From Balneolia bacterium (GTDB lineage: Bacteria > Bacteroidota > Rhodothermia > Balneolales > Cyclonatronaceae): a DNA stretch of 19,404 nt. Each line of letters starts with the position of its first letter. Within the stretch, counting starts at the first letter, position 1. The notes under the pieces are model-generated. The model made no database searches. It saw only the letters and a list, made by a program, of their open reading frames with translations, and was not told the DNA's origin. The position numbers and the translations under genes are program-made. The stretch lies in the NCBI GenBank assembly GCA_003567135.1, contig PXAI01000027.1, forward strand, positions 1 to 19,404, given 5' to 3'. This document shows positions 6,532 to 12,741 of the stretch, piece after piece.

Positions 6532-9500
6532 TTAAAAATCAAGATTTACACCAAAGAGGAACGTGCGCGCCTGCGGATAGACATTTCTGTCGATACCAAC
6601 ATCAAGCGCCCAGCCGGATCCGATTTCCGGATCATGTCCGTCGTAGCTGGTGAAAGTCAGCAGGTTTTGTGCTGATGCATATAGCCTCAGGCGGCTTGCA
6701 CCGATTGCATTAACTGCTGTTCTTGGCAGCGTGTATCCGATAGTAAGGTTACGAAGCCTTACGTAGCTTCCATCTTCAACAAAGAAGTCGGAAGGCCTGG
6801 CGTAGTTGCCGTTCGGATCGTTGATCGTTACTCTCGGATGAGAGTTGGATGGATTTTCGGGAGTCCAGCGATCAAGCACGCTGCTTTTCCAGTTTGGCAT
6901 ATTCAGATCGTGGCGACGTGTTCCGCCGGTATAAATATCGTTACCGAATGAACCGAACCAGAACATATTCATATCCCAGTTTTTCCATCCAAGATTGAAG
7001 TTAAAGCCAAGGGTGAAATCAGGATACGGATCGCCGATCTTAACGCGGTCTTCATCGGTAATTTGTCCGTCGCCGTTGACGTCAACAAAGATCAGATCAC
7101 CGGGACGTGCATTTGGCTGGATGAGCTGGCCATCGGGGCCAACGTGCGCCTGCACTTCTTCTTCAGTCTGGAAAATTCCCGCCGTGCGGTATCCCCAGAA
7201 AAATGCAATCGGATACCCAACCTGAGCCATAGCCACGTTATTCATAGAGGTTGAGACACTGGCACCAAAGAGGCGGCCTTCTTCATTATTGATGGCCGTT
7301 ACTTCGTTGACGTTATATGTACCGGTCAGGGTAATATCGTAGTTCCAGTCACCTGAAATTCTTCTCATCCCGGACTCAAGCTCTAAACCTGAGTTTCTTA
7401 CCTCGCCACCGTTAATAACCGGAGCGGCATTTCCAATAAACTGCGGGATTGGAGCAGAAAGGAGCAGGCCCTTTGTTTTTTTGGCGTAATAGTCGAGGTT
7501 TACAAAGTAGGCGTAGTCAGCAAATGCGGTTTCCAAACCAAGGCTGAACTGCTCGGATGTTTCCCATCTCAGGCCGGTGTTGGCAATCTGAGCTGGATAA
7601 GCGCCGGTAACCTGGGTACGGTCGGTCTGGCCAAAGCCGTAACCAATGTGTGTGGTAATCAGCGGAGTAAAGCTGAACTGGCCGATGTTGTCACTTCCGT
7701 TCTGCCCCCAGCCGCCTCTTATTTTAAGAAGGCTCAGCCAGTCTAAATCAGGCATAAACTCTTCGCGTGTAATAACCCAGCCGGCAGAGAATGCAGGGAA
7801 AGATGCCCAGCGGTTATCGGGACCAAATTTCGAGGAACCATCAACCCGGAAAACACCTTCGAAGAGGTATTTATCGTCGTAGCTGTAGTTTACTCTCGTG
7901 AAGTAGGATGCGATTGACTCTACGCCCATCCCGCCGTAATTGGTCGGGCTGTCAGGATCGGTTCCTGTAGAGAGCCATGCATGCTGGAAAGAAGGCATAC
8001 TAAGATCAGCTCTGGTACCACCGACAAATTCATTTCTGCGATCCAGAAGCTCAAATCCGGCAATACCGCTGAACGCATGAACACCAACTTCGTCGGAATA
8101 GCTCAATACGTGGCTCGTCTGCCAGGTTGTAAAACGGTTTTGCTCCTGAAATGCGATGGTCGTTTCGTTTATCGCGTTACCACCAAGGTTAAACTCGGGC
8201 AGGAATGAACGGTTGTTACCGTAAGCAAAGTCGATATCAAATGAAGATCTGAGGCTGAAGTTATCTGTGAAGTTAAACTGGCCAAAAATTCCACCGACGA
8301 TTTTATCTTCATTGTACTCAGCATTGATCGTTTCAATAGCCGCAACCGGGTTAACCACTTCCTGCGAGGCATAAGGAGACTGAGCAAAAGAGCCATCCTC
8401 GTTTCGCACCGGCGTAACCGGGTCGATATTCACCGCACGTGCCATTACGCCGCCAAATTCCTCATTCGGATTTATACCGCGCGTGGTTTTACGGGTATAA
8501 TTGAAGCGGCTGCCGTAATTCAGGCGGCCGGCAGTATGATCAGAGTTAACGCGGAACGTGATGCGCTCGTAGTTGGATTTACCCTGAGCTACAATACCAT
8601 CCTGATAACGATATGATAAGGATGTTACATAACGCGAATTATCCGTTCCGCCGGATAAGCTGAGGCTGTGATTCGTTACCGGAGCATTATAAAAGAAAAC
8701 CTCATCCTGCCAGTCGGTTCCTGATCCGATTTCCTGAATTCTGTCCTCTATATCAGGGAATGGGATGGTTCGGTTATCGTTGGCAAAGCTTTCATTCATG
8801 ATCATCATATAATCCGGAGCATCGAGTAAGTCTACTTTTCTCCACGGATTCTGAATACCGGTGTAACCATTATACGAGATACGAATCTCGCCCGGACGCC
8901 CGGACTTTGTGGTAACCATTACGACACCATTCGCACCACGCGCACCGTAAATGGCCGTAGCGGATGCATCTTTAAGCACTTCAATAGATGAAATATCGCT
9001 CGGGCTGAGGTAATCAATGTTTGTCACCGGCATACCATCCACAACGTAAAGTGGCTCAGCATCCCCTGTGGTTCCAACACCTCTGATTCTAACCGTTGAA
9101 CCGGAACCGGGCTGGCCGGAGTTTTGCATAACCATTACACCGGCGGTGCGGCCCTGCAGTGCCTGCTCAACACGAAGTGATGCAGATTGTTCGATCTGCG
9201 AAGCTTCAATTCGGGAAATAGCTCCCGTAACCAGGCTTCTTTGCTGGATACCGTAGGCTACCACAATGAGCTCTTCGCCTGCTACAACGTCGTCTACAAG
9301 TCTCACATTAATAACGTCGTTGCCCGCTATTTCTACTCGTTGCGTAACATACCCAATGTAGCGGAATACGAGAACGCCTTCGAGAGAAGGAACGGTCAGG
9401 GAAAACTCACCATCAACGTTTGTAGTCGTGCCGATACTGGTTCCTTCAAGGAAGATGTTTACCCCAATCAGCGGTTCATTAGTATGTCGGTCTGTTACTG

Positions 9501-9585
9501 TTCCGTTGATGGTCTGACCAAAAACGGCAATCGGAAAAAAAAGAATCCCAAAAGAAATCAGGATTAAGGTTTTTAGCTTTTCCAT
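6532..9585 (-). CDS. susC: SusC/RagA-family TonB-dependent outer-membrane transporter
   Basis: A 1017-residue protein, typical for SusC. Residues 1-23 are a signal peptide (ends AVFG before QTI). Residues about 24-100 form the carboxypeptidase-D regulatory-like beta domain found in SusC proteins ('GTVTDRHTNEPLIGVNIFLE'). A TonB-box-like segment lies around 104-112 (EELIVVAYG). The plug follows, with 'LYVVDGMPV' and the SusC signature IEVLKDASATAIYGARGANG at 201-220. The remainder is a beta barrel ending in an aromatic residue (GVNLDF). It would import oligosaccharide using TonB energy together with the SusD lid. It is the first gene of the susCD operon and is preceded by a long divergent regulatory region with direct repeats. 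No Shine-Dalgarno sequence is visible. Confidence 0.96.
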   Translation of the reverse strand: MEKLKTLILISFGILFFPIAVFGQTINGTVTDRHTNEPLIGVNIFLEGTSIGTTTNVDGEFSLTVPSLEGVLVFRYIGYVTQRVEIAGNDVINVRLVDDVVAGEELIVVAYGIQQRSLVTGAISRIEASQIEQSASLRVEQALQGRTAGVMVMQNSGQPGSGSTVRIRGVGTTGDAEPLYVVDGMPVTNIDYLSPSDISSIEVLKDASATAIYGARGANGVVMVTTKSGRPGEIRISYNGYTGIQNPWRKVDLLDAPDYMMIMNESFANDNRTIPFPDIEDRIQEIGSGTDWQDEVFFYNAPVTNHSLSLSGGTDNSRYVTSLSYRYQDGIVAQGKSNYERITFRVNSDHTAGRLNYGSRFNYTRKTTRGINPNEEFGGVMARAVNIDPVTPVRNEDGSFAQSPYASQEVVNPVAAIETINAEYNEDKIVGGIFGQFNFTDNFSLRSSFDIDFAYGNNRSFLPEFNLGGNAINETTIAFQEQNRFTTWQTSHVLSYSDEVGVHAFSGIAGFELLDRRNEFVGGTRADLSMPSFQHAWLSTGTDPDSPTNYGGMGVESIASYFTRVNYSYDDKYLFEGVFRVDGSSKFGPDNRWASFPAFSAGWVITREEFMPDLDWLSLLKIRGGWGQNGSDNIGQFSFTPLITTHIGYGFGQTDRTQVTGAYPAQIANTGLRWETSEQFSLGLETAFADYAYFVNLDYYAKKTKGLLLSAPIPQFIGNAAPVINGGEVRNSGLELESGMRRISGDWNYDITLTGTYNVNEVTAINNEEGRLFGASVSTSMNNVAMAQVGYPIAFFWGYRTAGIFQTEEEVQAHVGPDGQLIQPNARPGDLIFVDVNGDGQITDEDRVKIGDPYPDFTLGFNFNLGWKNWDMNMFWFGSFGNDIYTGGTRRHDLNMPNWKSSVLDRWTPENPSNSHPRVTINDPNGNYARPSDFFVEDGSYVRLRNLTIGYTLPRTAVNAIGASRLRLYASAQNLLTFTSYDGHDPEIGSGWALDVGIDRNVYPQARTFLFGVNLDF

Positions 9586-9639
9586 GTCATATGGATTAGG
9601 TTTTAGGATACATATTCTGATTAATAAATAAGGCAGCTC

Positions 9640-9680
9640 CCGGACTATAAAAGCCCTTTCAAAGGTTCCGGATATAAAAG
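9640..9680 (-). repeat. Direct-repeat pair with central palindrome upstream of susC
   Basis: CCGGACTATAAAAG (9640-9653) and CCGGATATAAAAG (9668-9680) are spaced 28 bp apart, start to start. Between them lies CCTTTCAAAGG (9655-9665), a palindrome. They lie 54-95 bp upstream of the susC ATG. This may be a promoter-proximal activator or repressor site. Confidence 0.4.
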
Positions 9681-9793
9681 TCTGATACTGCTGGTCAACT
9701 CACATATTTATAAACTTAGATGAAAGCTCATGTATTTATGAATTTACCTTTCAACTATCGACCCCATCAGCCGAACCCCTTCCAATAATATAA

Positions 9794-9848
9794 ATGAAAA
9801 TAAATGCAAACTCCACAATTTATGCAAACATTATGAAATAATTTTGCA
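9794..9848 (-). promoter_or_regulatory. Two TGCA/TTCAT AT-rich elements upstream of susC
   Basis: On the susC strand, 9808-9794 reads TGCATTTATTTTCAT and 9848-9833 reads TGCAAAATTATTTCAT. Both resemble the elements at 1953 and 2168. They lie 209-263 bp from the susC ATG. A regulator site shared across the locus is a plausible reading. Confidence 0.35.
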
Positions 9849-10069
9849 TAAACCATAATACACTCTCTGAGACTCAAAATACACCACACAAATCAAAGCA
9901 GGACCGGCGCCTGGTTTCTATTCTTAAAAAAACCACATCTTTATAAAATAGCGGTTTTTAAATTAATAATCGACCATAAATACCAACACACCCGCCTGCT
10001 CCAACTCATAATCCATTGAATATTAATTAAAACACCTCCCTGTTTTCACATCCGTTAAAAAAACCGCAT

Positions 10070-10083
10070 TTAAACGCGTTTAA
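10070..10083. promoter_or_regulatory. Perfect 14-bp palindrome
   Basis: TTAAACGCGTTTAA is a perfect palindrome 182 bp before the ATG at 10266. Its centre is GC rather than CG, so it is a different class from the cre-like operators nearby. It could be an operator of a second regulator. Confidence 0.3.
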
Positions 10084-10148
10084 GCATTAATTACAACATG
10101 CCACCCCAACATATTTCGTGCATTTTCGAAAATTTTGGAAATTAATAT

Positions 10149-10184
10149 TGCATATTTTCCAAAAATAATGCAATTTATTTGCAT
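10149..10184 (+). promoter_or_regulatory. TGCA-bounded AT-rich element block upstream of the small binding protein
   Basis: It holds a TGCA-16-TGCA frame at 10149-10172, like that at 1953-1976, whose inner bases carry TTTT and AAAA half-sites. It overlaps TGCAATTTATTTGCAT at 10169-10184. The block ends 27 bp before the cre-like operator. Confidence 0.4.
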
Positions 10185-10211
10185 AACTGAGGTTGTAAGG
10201 AAGCGAATTAG

Positions 10212-10225
10212 TGAAACCGCTTTCA
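10212..10225 (+). promoter_or_regulatory. Exact cre-type LacI/GalR operator candidate
   Basis: TGAAACCGCTTTCA fits every position of the known CcpA cre consensus TGWAANCGNTNWCA, and it is palindromic except at the two N positions beside the central CG. It lies 40 bp before the ATG at 10266, and a partial copy (GGAAGCG) sits just upstream at 10199-10205. One of the three local LacI paralogues is the natural candidate to bind it. Confidence 0.55.
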
Positions 10226-10265
10226 GGAACCATGGTTTGACTTAGTACATCCAACACAAATTTTA

Positions 10266-11201
10266 ATGCCTATTTATATGAATACACTATATACAATGCT
10301 TCAAAAAGCTACTGCTGCCTGCTTGTTTATGACTCTGATGATGGCCGGCGCGGTTCATTCACAGGGAATCCTTCCACCCGATGAGGTCGAGGATCTTCAG
10401 GATCTGCCACTCATCTTTAACGTTGATACTGATGAAATCGACTGGGAAGATTACACTATGTTTCCTTTTGACGGCGCAGGCCTCGAAAGAATAGAAAACC
10501 CGGATCAGTCTGGAATCAACACAACCAACTGGGTTATTGAGTATAAGAAAGGCGGAGCCGGTGAAGGTGGTCAGCCATGGGCCGGATTCTTCTATCGTAC
10601 CGATGAGGCAATTAACATTACGGATGATTCCGTTTTCCGCCTTCATGTTTGGTCGCACCGCAGCGGTATCCAGGCCATGCTAAAACTCGAGATGAGAGAG
10701 TTTGACGTAGAATCTGCCGAAATGTTTGTTGACATCGACACCGCCAATGAGTGGGTTGAGCTTGAGTGGGACTTAAGCGGCGTTGACCAGAATACCCCAT
10801 GGGATATGGCTGTTATTATTTTGGATCTCGCCGGAGAAGCCGGTGATGCAAGTGATAACTTCACCTGGTATCTCGATCAGTTTGAGTTCGATGATGGCCT
10901 GGCCACTAACATCGACGAAGGCACCAGCGATGTTCCATCACGTATGACCCTCGCCCAGAACTATCCAAACCCGTTCAACCCAACTACGAACATCAGCTTC
11001 GCGCTTCCGCAAGCCAATCACACCGTACTTGAAGTGTACAATATGCTTGGCCAGAGAGTAGCTACTCTTGTGAACGAAACGCTCTCAGCCGGACAGCACA
11101 ATGTTAGTTTTGATGCTCAGAACCTCTCAAGCGGTATCTATATCTACCGCCTGCAGTCTGGTAATGAAGTAATTTCCAGAAAACTTACTCTGGTTAAGTA
11201 A
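10266..11201 (+). CDS. Secreted glycan-binding protein with C-terminal sorting domain
   Basis: A 311-residue protein. A hydrophobic signal peptide ends near residue 33 (HSQ). The true start could be the ATG at 10266, 10278 or 10296; no Shine-Dalgarno sequence decides. Residues about 50-210 form one beta-sandwich with 'IDWEDYTMFPFDGAGLERIE', 'DQSGINTTNWVIEYKKG', 'QPWAGFFYR' and 'FRLHVWSHRSGIQAMLKLE', the style of the binding modules I know from surface glycan-binding proteins of marine Bacteroidota. Residues 228-311 are the sorting domain (LAQNYPNPFNPTTNISFALP ... VISRKLTLVK), expected to route it through type IX secretion. It has no lipobox or enzyme domain. Its place opposite susCD suggests it captures the same glycan. 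A strong terminator follows. Confidence 0.85.
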   Translation: MPIYMNTLYTMLQKATAACLFMTLMMAGAVHSQGILPPDEVEDLQDLPLIFNVDTDEIDWEDYTMFPFDGAGLERIENPDQSGINTTNWVIEYKKGGAGEGGQPWAGFFYRTDEAINITDDSVFRLHVWSHRSGIQAMLKLEMREFDVESAEMFVDIDTANEWVELEWDLSGVDQNTPWDMAVIILDLAGEAGDASDNFTWYLDQFEFDDGLATNIDEGTSDVPSRMTLAQNYPNPFNPTTNISFALPQANHTVLEVYNMLGQRVATLVNETLSAGQHNVSFDAQNLSSGIYIYRLQSGNEVISRKLTLVK

Positions 11202-11215
11202 TAAACTACCCCATT

Positions 11216-11253
11216 AAAAAAGGCTGCAGGCATCGAGCCCGCAGCCTTTTTTT
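11216..11253 (+). terminator. Intrinsic terminator after the small binding protein
   Basis: The stem GGCTGCAGGC (11222-11231) pairs with GCCCGCAGCC (11237-11246) with one mismatch around loop ATCGA. Seven T residues follow (11247-11253) and six A residues precede it, so it could work in both directions. It is 15 bp after the stop codon. Confidence 0.9.
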
Positions 11254-11629
11254 CATAAGATCGTTTTTTCACGGTACTGTTTCCCCTCTGCAGAGTCTTC
11301 AACGAAACTCTAACGTTAAAGCTCTCAATTCACGAACATAAATGAGGGAAAATGATCAACAAAAATAAATCCGTAAACGCATACCAATCCTATCCTGAAA
11401 CTGCGTTTTGATACACTCTCCTGAACCTTCTGATTACTAAGTTACCGGCAACAGCTGGTTTCCCCGGCACAACAGAAATTGCACAGCTCAGTATTTTTGG
11501 AAGATCAGTTCAAAGAGGAAGCTGCTGGCATACAATTGATTTACCTTTGGTCGGAATAAGAACCGAAGTATCGTTATCTTACTGAAATTTTTTCGACCCA
11601 ATTGTACAAAATTTACTCTACCGTAATTA
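11254..11629. other. Intergenic region upstream of LacI 3
   Basis: About 376 bp with no credible gene. I looked for the cre-like palindrome and the TGCA elements seen elsewhere in the locus and did not find a good copy. The best near-match (around 11397-11411, GAAACTGCGTTTTGA) has an extra base and is weak. The promoter of LacI 3 and GH3 is presumably here. Confidence 0.5.
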
Positions 11630-12703
11630 ATGAGAAAGAAAGTAACGCTCAAAGACATCGCTAAAGACGCCGGAGTATCCATATCGACGGTATCAAGGGC
11701 TTTGGCAAGAACCGGTGATATCAGCAGCGATAAAGAAAGGGCAATATTCGAAAGTGCCCACCGGCTCAACTATCCGCTTTCGATTGATTCCATGCCGTTC
11801 GAGCATCGCAAATGTGTTAATATCGCTTTGGTTACTTTTTTCTTTACAGGTGAGTTTTTTTCTTCTCTTTTTCACGGCTTTGATAAAGCTACGATGGGCA
11901 CAAATGCAAACGTAAAGCTCGTTAGCGTCAGCCACTCCGGCTCAAACCAGGTTGGAACCATCGCTGAACTAAAGAAGTCCGGATTTGATGCAGCCGTAAT
12001 TTTCCTCCCTGATTTTGTGGAAAAAGATTACCGCAACCTGCTTAAAGCTATTCCCGAAAACTTTCCACTTGTATCCTCAGCCCCTATTGTAAGCCCGGTT
12101 CTCGATACCGTTACGTTCGATCACTATCGCGGAGGCTACAGCATTGCAAGCCATTTTAACGATCAGGGTTTTAAAAAACTTGGCATTATTCAGGGCCCCG
12201 CGTCAAAGTCAGAGGCCTTATTACGCAAAAACGGATATACAGACTTCATAGCCAAAAGCGACGACCTCTCTTTAGTATGGGAAGCCAAAGGAGATTACTC
12301 CATCGATGCCGGAATTAATGCATATAAAAATTACCGCGAAAGCGTAGTGAAACCAGATGCCATTTTCTGCAGTAACGATGATGTGGCAATCGGCTTCATG
12401 CACAGTGCCATCCGGCATGGAGTTATGATACCCCACGACGTTGCCATTGCCAGTTTTGATGATCTACCAAAATGTGAATATCACACACCCACCATTACCT
12501 CTGTGCGAACACCCTACGATATACTTGGCAAAAAAGTAATTGACCTGATTTTAGAGCGCCTGCAGGATGGATCAAGCCATCAGCATACGGGTTATACAAG
12601 CCTCGTACCGGTTTCGCTGAGCATTCGCGAAAGTACCACAGGATGCACAAAATTTTCCCGGGAGCATTACAAGAGATTTACAGAGCTGGCTCAGAAGGTA
12701 TGA
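11630..12703 (+). CDS. LacI/GalR-family transcriptional regulator, paralogue 3
   Basis: A 357-residue protein with the HTH TLKDIAKDAGVSISTVSRAL (residues 6-25) and a PBP1-like sensor domain. It shares long blocks with paralogue 2 ('PVLDTVTFDHYRGG', 'DQGFKKLGII', 'FCSNDDVAIGF', 'FDDLPKCEYHTPTITSV'), so the two probably arose by a fairly recent duplication and may sense related sugars. The hinge again lacks PNxxARxL. The GH3 gene starts 38 bp downstream on the same strand with no terminator between, so the pair is likely one operon and the regulator probably responds to a substrate or product of that enzyme. It starts with ATG without a Shine-Dalgarno sequence. Confidence 0.93.
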   Translation: MRKKVTLKDIAKDAGVSISTVSRALARTGDISSDKERAIFESAHRLNYPLSIDSMPFEHRKCVNIALVTFFFTGEFFSSLFHGFDKATMGTNANVKLVSVSHSGSNQVGTIAELKKSGFDAAVIFLPDFVEKDYRNLLKAIPENFPLVSSAPIVSPVLDTVTFDHYRGGYSIASHFNDQGFKKLGIIQGPASKSEALLRKNGYTDFIAKSDDLSLVWEAKGDYSIDAGINAYKNYRESVVKPDAIFCSNDDVAIGFMHSAIRHGVMIPHDVAIASFDDLPKCEYHTPTITSVRTPYDILGKKVIDLILERLQDGSSHQHTGYTSLVPVSLSIRESTTGCTKFSREHYKRFTELAQKV

Positions 12704-12741
12704 TAAAACGATGTTTCATTGACTGAAACAAGCAGATATTT

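Larger units (their letters stand above)
9586..10265. promoter_or_regulatory. 680-bp AT-rich divergent regulatory region between susC and the small binding protein
   Basis: I see no credible gene. Near susC are two direct repeats (9640-9653 and 9668-9680) around a small palindrome (9655-9665). Mid-region are AT-rich TGCA elements (9794-9808, 9833-9848). Near the plus-strand gene are a perfect 14-bp palindrome (10070-10083), a TGCA element block (10149-10184) and an exact cre-like operator (10212-10225). The length and density of repeats suggest several regulators act on susCD and on the gene at 10266. Confidence 0.6.

Noticed and set aside
11397..11411. Possible cre-like operator upstream of LacI 3
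   Set aside because: The half-sites are spaced one base too far and the central CG is off-centre, so it does not fit the operator seen elsewhere.
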